From Galerina marginata (taxonomy: Eukaryota; Basidiomycota; Agaricomycetes; Agaricales; Galerinaceae): a stretch of DNA of 64,000 nucleotides. The stretch is taken from contig JAECYW010000003.1 of the NCBI GenBank assembly GCA_023014335.1, positions 3,844,001 through 3,908,000 on the forward strand. The letters are read 5' to 3'. The position numbers and the translations under genes are program-made. Below, one piece after another: positions 35,255 to 47,099 of the stretch. The stretch's first letter is position 1; each line of letters starts with the position of its first letter. The notes below the pieces were generated by a model, which was not told the origin of the DNA, searched no databases, and saw nothing but the letters and a program-made list of their open reading frames with translations.

Positions 35255-36480
35255 ATGAGAGAAAATCTGTTTTGGACTGTTGGGGATTGGAGATGCAAAA
35301 TGAACGTTAGGACGCGTATGTCGCGTGTATTTTTGTTTCCCAGTCTGCTACAAATGTTTAATGGGTAGTCAATAAGTTAATCAACATAAGACGCGCTTGG
35401 GGAGGGAGGAGAACAAGTCAGATAACAGAGCCATGACCGCGAGTTTTTCGTCTGACTGATGAATTACATAATTAACAATTGCAGACACGCCCGTTCCGAC
35501 TGGCGACCATGCTCTGTCTGTTCTTCAAAAGTTCAACAATCTCAATAACGATGTCTCAGCCTCGTCGCTTGCCTGTCCAACCGCTTAAAAACCCCATTCC
35601 GAGCATGCTGTCAATTGCACAATTGCCCTTCAATAATTGATGCATTTATGATTTGAGGCCCAGGTTATGGAAAAACATTGGAAGAACACGAAAAGAAGAA
35701 AGGGTCAGAATTTTATCCAGAACACTGAGGAGGCACACCTCAACCTCAAAATCGGAGCCATGGAAACGAGCTTTAAATACAACCAAAATTGGGCCGGGTC
35801 CGCACTTCGGACGATAAAAGAACGTAGGATAGTAACGTTTTGGTAACGTTTGTTGAACTTTCCATGTTTTGCCTCCCTCCTGACGAGCCCTTTAAATAGG
35901 ATTCATAACCGGCCTGATAGTGATAAAGCATCTTGGAAGTTTTCGCATTCTCATTTCAATCCCTTACGGTCAACCGTTTCCGAGCTCCTGTCAACAAGCA
36001 GGATTCCAGCCAGATACTGGGTGATTTACTGACCTGAGGCCAAATGGGTGCTTGCATCTGGCGAAAATCCTGCGCACTTCACGCATACGGACACATCGTT
36101 GATTTCAAAGGTCCGGATCGAGCATCGATTATGACACGACGCAAAACGTTTTCAAACTCGGGGCATAGGTGCTGACGATCACCAACAGGTGTTCATTTCC
36201 TGCAGGAAGTCGTGCATCATCCATTGTGCACTGCTGCTTTCCGAGGACACTCCTCGACATCACCTTCTCGCTACTTATCCGACCACTCCTCCTCCGATGG
36301 CAACGTCCAGGCGCGGCTTTTGGCCCCACGACCCCACCGCTACACGGTCCTTTGGCAGATAGTCGAGCCCTCTTGCGTCTTCACGGCTCTGTCCTTAGGG
36401 CCCGTACATATTTTTGTCTTACTGTCACACCGTATCGTATCAGCAATGGAAAATGGCACGTAAACACGAAAAGGCTCACA
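35255..36480. other. Intergenic region between divergent genes
   Basis: Upstream of both the E(z)-like gene (minus) and the GTPase gene (plus). A segment near 35465-35485 (TACATAATTAACAATTGCAGAC) resembles the 5' flanks of the Brr2 copies at 26690 and 49007, which have TTACATAATCAACAA. No gene seen. Confidence 0.4.
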
Positions 36481-36485
36481 AGCAC

Positions 36486-36752
36486 TAACGCGGAAGCCAT
36501 ATGCCCGGCCGGAAGATTGACGCTGCGCGATCGCCATTTTTTTGGATGGCGTTTTCTTGCAATCCCAGATGTCCTCAGTCACTTGGTTGAGAACGGTCAG
36601 ATAAGCACTTCCTGTACTTGAAACGTACTTGAACGTCCTAACGCGGAGGTCACTTCCGAGTGGAAGATTGGCGCAGTGCGATCGCCGTTTTTGGATGCCG
36701 TTTTCCCCAACTTCCAAATGTCCTCAGTCACTTGGTCGAGATCGGTCAGATT
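36486..36752 (+). repeat. Imperfect ~115-bp direct repeat upstream of GTPase gene
   Basis: Blocks at about 36486-36604 and 36638-36752 share CTAACGCGGA, GGAAGATTG, GCGATCGCC, GGATG(G/C)CGTTTTC and TGTCCTCAGTCACTTGGT. Spacing is about 150 bp. They may be promoter-proximal duplications or remnants of another repeat. Confidence 0.6.
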
Positions 36753-36911
36753 TAGAAAAACATGCGTCGATGGCAGAATTGCCTGCCTGTGATTATCGTG
36801 TGGCACATCCCGGACGGCGTACAGAAGCACGAGGGCAAGGTCTGACATATAACCCAGCTTTCTTCTGTCCGTTGCGTTTAGCATTTTCTCCATACGAAAC
36901 ACCTTTCCGCC

Positions 36912-39150
36912 ATGTCACTGGCACCAGACGCGGTTGAGACAGCCAATATTCTTTCACCCGACTTACCTTCAAGATTTGAAGAAACCCTCGCTGGTTGCTC
37001 GCGGTATGCAATATCCAGTCGATTACCTTTCATGATTTCTCACTGCTAATAGGTTTCGGATCCTCCTGGTTGGAAATGTTGATCAATTTCTTAACGTGCT
37101 TGATACTATCCATACTCACGTTTACCCAGAGTGGAGTCGGCAAGTCCTCGCTTGTTAGCAGTATCTTCAACATCAGTCCAGGTGTATGTGCTCGTCTTCC
37201 TCCTCTTGACGATATCTGAGTGGGCATAGGGTATCGACATTGCGGATGGTCATGCTGGAACAGCTGACATTACTCATGGGTACACATCCGACGAAAATAC
37301 GCGATTTATCTTGCACGACAGCCGAGGGTTTGAAGCCGGTTCCACGGGCAATTGGGACACGGCACAAAAATTTCTTCGGGATTCGAGTGCGAAGGGGATG
37401 CAGGATCGAGTTCATGCAATTTGGTAGGACATTTCCGTTCAAGATTTATTTAAAATATCGGACCCATCTTTAATAGGCTTTGCGCCGAGGCCCCCCGTGA
37501 AGGCGCGAGATTACAGCAGATCGGCGACGAGAAGCTCCTCTCTCTCGCTCAAGAATGTGAGGTTGATGCATATTCTTAGTTCCACCCCGTCTAACTTGCA
37601 GTTAAGTGCACATTCCCGTTATCATCGTGTTTACAAAATACGACATCCTTATCGACGAGCAACATTTTGAGGCCAAGAACAAGCTTTCGGACACTGAGGC
37701 AGCAACAAAGGCCGAAGCTTGTTTCAATGATCGTATCAAGGCACTCAAAGCAAAGGAGCTCGCGGTTGTCAAAGTATCGACCGATAAGGATTATCCAGGT
37801 TGGTCCTATTAATCGCCTCATTGTACCAGAAATCTCATACATCCCAGAATGGCTTGACACGCTAGAGGAGTTGACTAATGTGACTCGCAAATGTCTTGCT
37901 GACACCACTAGTGTCATTGACAGCACGAATTCGTCGGACGAAAATCATAGCCAACATTCCGAACAACAAAAAGCCGAACAACCAAGAGCAGAAGGAGTAT
38001 CGGTGCTATGGGCCGCTGCTCAGCAAATAAATGCGCCACAGAAGGTTAAAACGTCCATTAGGTGTGTCTTTAGCCTATGCCCCGACCGCTTTGTCTTAAT
38101 TCGAGTCGCCAATTGTCATTGCGTTCAGCGAAGGCTTTAAAAGTAGGTTTTTCTCACTTTGATAGCCCTACTCCGCACTCACATTTTCGTAGAATATTGG
38201 CGCGATTTAGGAAAGAGCGCATTTTTTCAAGGACAGACTGTGACCCAATGTGTCTTCCGTATCCACGACGACATTCTTAAAGTCTGGAATTTCAGTGACC
38301 CACACAAGGTTCTGGCGCTCTTCATCGAAAGTCCTTGTAGTCTAATCAAGGCATCTTAGCTACTTGCCCAGGAGGACTTTCTCACGCAAATGACAAGTCT
38401 CGTCAGTCCACTATTAGAGGGACATGAAGCTGAAGTCGAACAGTAAGTCGATTTCGGTCCAGTACCCCATTGTCTGAAAAACTTTCTGTATAGGGATAAC
38501 TCGGCAGACAAACTCTGGAGCGCTCTGGGTAGTGCGGCCCCCGCCGTTCTGAGTTCTCCCCATATGCTAATCGCAGCCGGCATTGCTGGCATTGGGCTTT
38601 TGGCGTTCAAATTTCTCTATGGAAGGTACCAAAAACTGTACGATTTTATACTGTTTGCATGTCGTATGCTTCTGATCTTCGTCTGTGGCTATCTAGACCT
38701 TTGACTGCGAGATATCTGGGAGCATATATTGTCGGTCTCACATGTGTTCTCCATCGCCTCTTCGTGAAAACGCGCCTTACGGAGCCGCCGACACCTTTGT
38801 CAGAGGAACTCATTTCTAGCGTGGTGAATACTTACAAAGAAAAGGATTTGTGGCGCGTCCATAACTCCGTCTCCGCGATGAGTTTTATGCCCGGCTATGA
38901 AGCAAAAATCAAAGATCTGATTTACGAGACCATTCCCCTTCCACAACCCAGTCAGGACATTGCGCCTGTATCTCGGGCCTCCCAACACAATATGTCTGGT
39001 CCTTCAGACGGCAGACGCTATTCGCCTTCTGTATCAATATCAAATGTCAACACCTCAAAATATCCAGAAGGTGAAAAGAAGGCAGAGAGACATTCGGTTA
39101 GACAGATGTTTTCAAGCTGGCTAACTTCCTTGCGTCAGCTTAAAAAGTGA
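36912..39150 (+). CDS. P-loop GTPase (fungal G-domain family) with C-terminal membrane segment, gene 1
   Basis: ATG at 36912 (MSLAPDAVETANILSPDL). The G domain is split by short introns: FRILLVGN joins SGVGKSSL across a GTTGAT...CAG intron (37078-37130), giving G1 as GNSGVGKSS. G3 is LHDSRGFEAGS (about 37310-37335) and G4 is VFTKYD (about 37630). Later exons include KYWRDLGKSAFFQGQTV (about 38190), DFLTQMTSLVSPLLEGHEAE, a hydrophobic stretch LIAAGIAGIGLLAFKFLYG (about 38570-38630), and YLGAYIVGLTCVLHRLFVK (38712 on), ending in LRQLKK and a stop at 39150. The likely role is nucleotide binding at a membrane; the exact function in this expanded fungal family is not known. Gene 2 downstream has matching features. 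Confidence 0.7.
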
Positions 39151-39912
39151 TTTTGAGCGGTTTTACCAGTAGAGCGTACGTGGCATTTAAAAATCATTAA
39201 AACGAGCTGTTACGATGGCCATTCAATAAGAGGACATTTAAAAGAGCTTCCTAGCCAAGTAATTTTGCTCTTTTCTTCTCCAGACATTCTATAGTGATCT
39301 CTGGGGACCAACTCCTTCGTCTAGAGATAAAAATACGATATTTCATCACTACTTCAACACGCGTCACGACCTTCACGCCGTGGCAAATATCTAGAGAGGA
39401 TAGCATTCTGGTAGAAGTTACATCTTATTCTTAAATTCAGGATACTGGTCAACCTGGTATTCTGGCTCTACATGCTCCTGTACACGACGAACTCATTTTA
39501 ATATCCAAAAACGTCCGAGCCAGCCCAGATGTGGGTCTGAAAACTCGAAAAATTATCCAAAGAGTCCAAATGCCAACCAGATCCCAGCCGTTGACTCAAC
39601 TTGAACATTCATTTCCTTGCTCGATTGGTTACTTAAATAAAACATTAGCCCAATTTGCAGGCTACATAATAATTCGCTTACCTTAGACCTGAGAATCGAG
39701 CTATTATAGACCGCTCTCCAACTGTCGACCATGCGATTGGGACAAATATATGCTCGTATGCTCGAGGACGTTTTCTATGAATCGTAGAGGCATCCACAGA
39801 CGCTCCAACGACGTATTGTCATTGCACCGTTGTGCGGAATAAAGGCTGGGAAACTCACATACAAATGTCGTGTCAGTTGGATCGACCGATCATTGTATTA
39901 TGAATAGAAGCC
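39151..39912. other. Intergenic spacer
   Basis: No gene or repeat recognised between the 3' end of GTPase gene 1 and the convergent minus-strand open frames. Confidence 0.4.
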
Positions 39913-40756
39913 TCACCCGAACGCGATCCTATATCGATGCGGGAAATCTTCCGCGCTCTTTGGATGGATCCCACAAACGTAGTTGATAGTGCGAACAACA
40001 GCGGCCATTTGCAACGAAAGAAAGGAAGTCCGGATGTTCGAAAAATCATAGCCGGAAATAACCCAACAAAGGGCGCATATAATCGCTGCGAAATACATGT
40101 AGGCAGTGATCAGTGAAATCCAAGTAGCATCAACATAGACACACTTACCCGTTGGAGCCTTATGTGCCAAGACTCCCACCGCTTCATCTCAGAGTACCCC
40201 ATAATTAGCTGGAGAAACCTGAACGAGAATACATCTGTGGCGACCGAGGGGGCGGCGGGGTCGGATGATGGGAGAGGGAAGAAAGAAACGAAGAAATTAT
40301 TTGTCGCGCTATAGATGAGAACGGACATAGTGAAGACAACGGTCGAAACGGCAGGGTGAAAGACAACGAAAGACGAACAGAGTCCAGAAGCCTATAAGTC
40401 AAGCGGACCATTGGTCATTCAAAGAAAAGCCGGAGTTCTTCCCTGTGCTCCCAATAACGCATAAGAAACTACATCCTGTCGCAGACTCCTACAAAAAGCG
40501 GCCCCAGTCCGCAGACAGCTTCAGATCTGCTTGTGAACGATTTTGACTGGGAAGCCTGCGTGCTCACTGCTAGATATTGCTGTATCGATGACCGAGAGAG
40601 AACAAACATACCTGGTTGGAACGTCCGCGTTCCGTCGGCCAGGACTCGGAATGCAAAATCGTCACTTGCCTCCACCTCCAGACGTTGTTCATCAAGGCTT
40701 GTCCGGTGTGGGGCTTCATAGAAAGTTGGAACGAGGCCGTGATCACATAGTCTCAC
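39913..40756 (-). CDS. Hypothetical small membrane protein gene
   Basis: Minus-strand open segments look like exons of one gene: 40756-40615 (YEAPHRTSLDEQRLEVEASDD...RTFQPG, before a GTATGT donor), a middle segment around 40330-40150 (MSVLIYSATNNFFVSFF; FRFLQLIMGYSEMKRWESWH) and 40130-39913 (TAYMYFAAIICALCWVISGY, hydrophobic; ends HRYRIAFG). At least one transmembrane helix is likely. I do not recognise the family, and the exon borders are not settled. It lies between the two GTPase genes in the opposite orientation. Confidence 0.35.
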
Positions 40757-40969
40757 TTAGACAGACCATGAGAGCGCTTGGGTTCATAGTGATCAAAACC
40801 AGTACCTTCGGGTGAACGGTGCAGGTGAGACATCAGGAAAAAGTCAGAAGACTCAAAATCGACGTTCACCGGCCTTCTATAAATAGGACTCTCAGGTCTC
40901 GTGGTCAGATGTTCCGAGAAGCCAAGTAACCCGGTCGCACAAAGCTCTTTGTCGAATCCTACCATCGAG

Positions 40970-43900
40970 ATGGCTGATAATCGCGGACAGACTGCCAAAG
41001 AGTCCAAAGGATTTCGCAGTCGACTGAAGGACTTCAACTTCAAGAAGGCTATGGGACTTGGATCGCGGAGTACTAGTACACCTCAAAGCCGCTCGAATTC
41101 GCCTTCGACCGTCGTTCATGTTGCTCCGCCAGTCGCTACCGCGCCTCCGTCTGTTGTTTTGCCCCCACCACCACTTACTTTGCCACCACCTGCTTCTCAG
41201 CCTCCGCCTGTTGCTGGACCTCCAGTTACTTTGCCACCATCTGCTTCTCAGCCTCAGCCTGCTGTCGAGGCTCCAGTCGTTCCCGTGCCTGCAGCTGATT
41301 CCTCACCCGCTGCAACAATTGACCCGGTCACGGTTGAAGAAGCTGCAAAACTTCGGGCAAAATACACCCGCTTTCGCATTCTTGTTATCGGGAGGGCAAA
41401 TGCTGGTAAAACAACGCTGCTAAAGCGGGTGTGCAATACAACTGAGGAGCCATCCATTTACGACGAGGGCAAAAACCTGGTGAGCTCTCTGCTTATCGTC
41501 ATATTTCACTCTCAATATTTCTTCATAACAGCTCGAACCAACCTCTGAGGTGCGGCTCGATGATTTCTGCGCCTACTTTAAACTAGATGACTGATTTCAA
41601 CATTTAGCGCGGGATCCATGATGTTCGTCGCTCATTTGTCTTCAAGAGCAACCCAGGGTTCATCTTCCATGATTCACCTGGATTTGAGGCTGGGGGAGAG
41701 GAGGAACTCAAGGCTGTAATGGCTTTTATTCAAAAGTGCTCGAAGGCCACAGATGTCAATGACCAAATTCATGCCATCTGGTATATTTTTCCTTGCCAAT
41801 TTTGATGTGGTTAGGTGACAAAGTGCTCAGGTTCTGCTTCAATCCAGATGTATCACGTCCTTTATCATCATTAGAAGTGAAATTCTTCAATGAGGATCGT
41901 TCCTGGAATGGTAAGCTTGTCTGAATTGTCTAAATAGTTGTTGTTGAAGACTCACAAAATACAGTTCCAATTGTGGCAATCTTCATGAAATTTGATGATC
42001 TCATCAAACAGGTGTATAACAGAAAACAAGACAAAGAGAAAAATGTCAAGAATGCATTGGATACCTTAGAAAAAAAATTCAAGCAGCCACTCAGTCATTT
42101 TATATTCTGTCCTCGCACTTATGTTCACTTTGAGGGTGGGTCATTTGTCATTCAGTAGCTGATCTTGAGACTGATGCCAAATCAGCTATCCACAAGGATG
42201 AAAGTGATCATCAGAAACAGGTTGGAGAACTAATTAAACAGACAGCAGCATCAATCGACAGTCTTGCACTGAAGATGCTGTTTGTCACTATTCAACAAAA
42301 TAACATGGAGCTTTGTATTGAATATGCAGTGAATGAGTATGTTGCACACTTTTCTACTGTTGCTGGAACTTATTTTGTGTTGCAGAAATATTTTTTTTTT
42401 GACTACTGACATGGTTTGGTTCTTTGAGAATATCAGATATGCCACCACTGAAATAAATATAGGTGGATTTGATTGAAAAAACTGCAAGTTGGTTTGGACA
42501 TTGCTACAGAACAGTATGTAATAATATTAAATGTTGTTTTCTAAATGACAGTGGAAGTTGAAAAGGATTATGTGAGAAAATTTCTTGTGTGTCAGAAATT
42601 GAACACATCAGTGATAGATTTTAGGATGTAAGTAATATACCATTTCCTGAAAAAAATAATATTGACAGACATATTTAGTATGTAAGTATGACAATTAAAG
42701 TGTTGGACAATTACCTAAAAAGTAATTTCAAAGGGAAAAAAGGTCAGATTTGAATCAATTACAGAGTAATATCTGAATACAGTTTACAGATGGTGATTAA
42801 GTGGATTATTAGTGGTTAATTTTAATTGCTGACAATTCTTGCACCAAATCCCATCCAGGAAGTGAGTTGTGTGCACATTCATAAGCTTGATTTTGATTGC
42901 AGACATTTCCTGCATCAAATCTGATCCAGTTAGTGAGTTGTGTGCACATTCATGAGCTTGATTTTAATTGCTGACATTTTCTGCATCAAATCTCATCCAG
43001 TCGGTGAGTTGTGTGCACATTCATGAGCTTGATCTTAATTGCTAACATTTTCTGCATAAAATTCCATCCAGACCGTGAGTTGTGCGCCCATCCATGAGCT
43101 TGATTTTAATTGCTGACATTTCCTGCATTAAATTCCATCCAGGGAGTGAGTTCTGTGCACATTCATAAGCTTGATTTTGATTGCTGACATTTTCTGTCCC
43201 ATCCAGTATGTGAGTTGTGTGCACATTTATGAGCTTGATTTTAATTGCTGACATTTTCTGCATCAAATCTCATCCAGTCGGTGAGTTGTGTGCACATCCA
43301 TGAGCTTGATTTTAATTGCTGACATTTCCTGCATCAAATCCCATCCAGTATGTGAGTTGTGTGCACATTCATGAGCTTGATTTTAATTGCTGACATTTCC
43401 TGCATTAAATTCCATCCAGGGAGTGAGTCGTATGCACATTCATAAACTTGATTTTGATTGCTGACATTTCCTGTCCCATCCAGTATGTGAGTTGTGTGCA
43501 CATTAGGGCTGCGCACCGGCCGTATTACGGGTACGGCCGTCGAGCTTACGGGTCAAACGGGTTGGCTACCGACACGACCGTCCCGTTTTGGCTTGACCGA
43601 CAAATCCAAACGGGTCGGGACGGGTACAAAACGGGTTACAACGGCCGTCGACGGCCGTTTTCTTTCTTCCACGACGTTGTTAGTCTTTTGTTGAATTTTT
43701 TATAACCTAGTGGATTAGAGAAGTGTTGTAGATAGTTACTATAGCATATTAAAGGCTTAGACATAAGTATTACGGCTTGCACGAGCAAGAGTCATTATGG
43801 CCAACCACAACAAGAAACACAATACCCCCGAACGGACTCTATAATGGCGGCGTTCCAACCAATCCTGTTCACAATACGTGTCACTCCCCTCCGATAATGC

Positions 43901-45679
43901 TCGCGGGACTTAAATTGTGTGTTACTTGGCCATCCGCCAGACTTCGAGAGCATTTCCCAACCGATTTATTGCTTAATTAAGACATTTTCTATTAGACCCG
44001 TATGACGGCCGTTACGGCCGTAAATTGACGGGTGACGACGGCATGCACCCGTCGTCGGACGGGCCGTTCTTGTGTGCCCTTGAGGCGCCGACGGGACGGG
44101 TTTTTACCCGTAAGACCCGTCCGTTGAACCCGTCGATACGGGTACGGTGCGCAGCCCTAGTGCACATTCATGAGCTTGATTTTAATTGCTGACATTTTCT
44201 GCATCAAATCTCATCCAGTTAGTGAGTTGTGTGCACATTCATGAGCTTGATTTTGATTGCTGACATTTTCTGCATCAAATCCTATCCAGGGAGTGAGTTG
44301 TGTGCATATTCATGAGCTTGATTTTGATTGCTGACATTTCCTGCATCAAATCCCATCCAGTATGTGAGTTGTGTACACATTCATGAGCTTGATTTTAATT
44401 GCTGACATTTTCTGCATCAAATTCCATCCAGGCTGTGAGTTGTGTGCACATTCATGAGCTTGATTTTAATTGCTGACATTTTCTGCATCAAATTCCATCC
44501 AGGCTGTGAGTTGTGTGCACATTCATGAGCTTGATTTTGATTGCTGACATTTCCTGCATCAAATCCCATCCAGTATGTGAGTTGTGTACACATTCATGAG
44601 CTTGATTTTAATTGCTGACATTTCCTGCATCAAATTCCATCCAGGCTGTGAGTTGTGTGCACATTCATGAGCTTGATTTTAATTGCTGACATTTTCTGCA
44701 TCAAATTCCATCCAGGCTGTGAGTTGTGTGCACATTCATGAGCTTGATTTTAATTGCTGACATTTCCTGCATCAAATCCCATCCAGAGAGTGAGTTGTGT
44801 GCACATTCATGAGCTTGATTTTAATTTCTGACATTTTCTGCATCAAATCCCATCCAGGGAGTGAGTTGGGTGCACTTTTATGTGCTTGATTTAAATGCTG
44901 ACATTCCCTGCATCAAATCTCATCCAGCTTGTGAGTTGTATGCACATTCATGTGCTTGATTTTAAATGCTGACATTTTCTGCATCAAATTCCATCCAGGG
45001 AGTGAGTTTTGTGCATCTCCCATGCTTGATATTAATTGCTGATATTGTTTATACAATGCCATCTAGGCTGTGAGTTATGTCTTTTGTTGTCATTATTTAT
45101 GGCTAATATATCACTTTATACACTATCCAGTTTGTAAGTACTCTATTAAATTATTTTCCCATATCCCCTCAGTCAATCTGCATGCAATAGATGGATAGAG
45201 TTAAAGATGTTACTTGTGCCCACTTCAATGTATGTTTTTTTATTATTTTATCCTGCCCATCAATTCCAATTTTTATAGGTGCTATCTTTGAATGCTTTTA
45301 TAGGTCTGATCAGAAATGTTTCTTTTTATATCATTATTTTTTTCTTATCATTACATGTTTAGCCATTCTGATATGTCTTGAGCATTCATTCTGGCTTACC
45401 CACTCTGGCTCCAGTCCTACTGAAGCCTTCATTCAAGCTTTGGACACCTATATCCAGGACTTAGAAAAGCGTACAATTCTTGATCAAACATTGGATAACT
45501 ACTTGAAATCAAACCAGAGCAAGGACTGGTTTGCAATAAACTATCATCCATCTTCTGATGAGTGCATGGACCTCCAAAACATAATTTTTAACAATCTTCT
45601 TTGTATGGTCAGCTGTTCTCTTCATTACTATAGTCTTGCTGATACAATATTTTCAGCTCGTCCAAAACCTATTGGATAA
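40970..45679 (+). CDS. P-loop GTPase (fungal G-domain family), gene 2, with tandem intron-like array
   Basis: ATG at 40970 (MADNRGQTAKES); exons 40970-41479, 41532-41549, 41608 on. A proline-rich linker (residues ~45-110) precedes the G domain: G1 ILVIGRANAGKTT (about 41380-41415), G3 FHDSPGFEAGGEEEL (41668 on), G4 IFMKFDDL (about 41981). LALKMLFVTIQQNNMELCIEYAVN closes the recognisable 5' part near 42335. The 3' part (about 45315-45679) has a hydrophobic helix (FLIITCLAILICLEHSFWLT) and TEAFIQALDTYIQDLEK, resembling the C-terminal region of gene 1. The 2.4 kb between is the array at 42862-45185, which is either one huge intron or many introns with one-codon exons. Base composition is markedly AT-richer than in gene 1. 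Confidence 0.65.
42862..45185 (+). repeat. Tandem array of 71-bp intron-like units with variable 3-nt spacers
   Basis: About 24 units, period 71 bp (for example GTGAGT at 42862, 42933 and 43004). Each unit starts GTGAGTTGTGTGCACATTC (5' splice consensus), contains TTGCTGACATT (branch-point consensus CTGAC), and ends CATCCAG (3' splice consensus): a 68-nt minimal intron. Between CAG and the next GTGAGT there are exactly 3 nt in every unit. These are variable: GGA, TAT and GCT five times each, TTA and TCG twice each, and GAA, ACC, AGA, CTT and TTT once each. Two units are about 10 bp shorter. The last units diverge, and the final one uses GTAAGT. Diverged introns with 3-nt spacers (GAT, TAT before GTAAGT) also precede the array near 42635 and 42680. 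One unit is split by a MITE. Confidence 0.85.
43504..44159. mobile_element. 656-bp hAT-type MITE inside the intron array
   Basis: Ends TAGGGCTGCGCACCG and CGGTGCGCAGCCCTA, 8-bp duplication GTGCACAT at 43496-43503 and 44160-44167. The subterminal regions are rich in ACGGCCGT and ACCCGT motifs. No coding capacity. It is the same length and has nearly the same termini as the element at 46436-47091. Confidence 0.9.
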
Positions 45680-46435
45680 TAAACCTGCAGACAGGCCAAA
45701 GACAGGCCATGTGGATTGTGCAATCTGAATAGATCTACAGTCGTCTCTGCCTTAACCCATACCTCTCCGTGGACAGCCCAGGGTATGGGGTATTGGAGAG
45801 TATGTACTTTGGGAGTGAGGTGAAATGTTCAAAAATCATAAAAATAACACAAAAAGCCCGAAAAAATTCAGAAAAATACGGACGACACGTTAGTAGTTAG
45901 AAGTTATGACTACTCATGAGATTTAACGCTTGTTCGAAGGAGAGAGTGTATCTGCCCATTGATCTCGATGTTCTCACAATTGTTCCTTGCTGCGATTTGG
46001 AGATTTTGCAGCCGTGATAGGGGTTGATTTGTAGGAAATTGGTTTGTTTTGCACCTTCTGAGCAGCCACAAATGGCACACCACCTTGATTCATACTCGGT
46101 CAATTGAATTATTCAGCTATGTAGCTCAAAGTCTATGGTAATCCAGCACCCATACCTATGGGTTTTCCGCTGGGAGGGGTATGGGTTATGGACTATCACA
46201 GAGTTATGGGTTATGGCGTGCATTTCCCTGCGAACCAACTTGGTGCATCAGGAAAACATCCAATCCATCTTTGGCGTCTTTGTCTTTGGAACCGGTGTCT
46301 TTGGCATCTTCTCTCAGTGATTTCGTCTTTGAGAAGTCTTTGGTCGGTCTCTGTCTTTGGTACATCGTCTTTGTCGTCGGAGGATGCATCTTTGCGTCTT
46401 TGAAAATTATGTCTGTCTTTCAAAGTGTGAAAATG

Positions 46436-47091
46436 TAGGGGTGCGCACCGTACCGTAACGGCATACGGCCGTAAGGTTACGGGTGTCTTACGGCGATGGG
46501 TCTGCCATAGCCGTACCGTAGCGGTCAAAAAAAGATCCTTGATGGTACGGTCGGCAGTGAAAACGGTGAAAAACGGCCGTATACGGGGGTATGGCTGTTT
46601 TATTACTTCCGACTTCTTTGACTGTAATTTCTAACGCAGGAAAAGAGATAATAATGGTCATCTCAACCAACAATCAATATTTCAGCACATCCATGTGGCT
46701 CAACACCCGAAATTGTCGAGGTTTAGACAAAAATCAACTCAATCCTCCAGGCTCCCACGTTACTACATCGCTATTGCCCCCGGAAACAGTAAGTTCTACT
46801 CCTTTTATACGCCATTTCATCGCCAACTTGTCACCAGAAGGTCTTTGTTGCTGCTTGGCATCAAAATATTGCACAAAAATCTAGTAAATTCTAAGTTAAT
46901 CTGGCCCACCACCAACCCACCACCGTACCACCGAATACAGCCGTTTACTGCCGTATTTCTACGGTGGTGACGGCAGTTTACCGTACCGTTGCCGTACCGA
47001 CATTTTACCTGCTCCAAGCCTCACGGCACGGCGACGGCAGCCAACATTCGGTGGCCGTAAACCGTAAATACAGCGTCGGTGCGCAGCCCTA
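46436..47091. mobile_element. 656-bp hAT-type MITE nested in the mariner-like element
   Basis: Ends TAGGGGTGCGCACCG and CGGTGCGCAGCCCTA, 8-bp duplication TGAAAATG at 46428-46435 and 47092-47099. The interior carries ACGGCCGTA-type motifs. Same family as 43504-44159. Confidence 0.9.
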
Positions 47092-47099
47092 TGAAAATG

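Noticed and set aside
42862..45185. CRISPR-like array
   Set aside because: The regular 71-bp period with variable spacers is superficially similar, but the variable part is only 3 nt and each repeat has splice-site structure in a eukaryotic gene.
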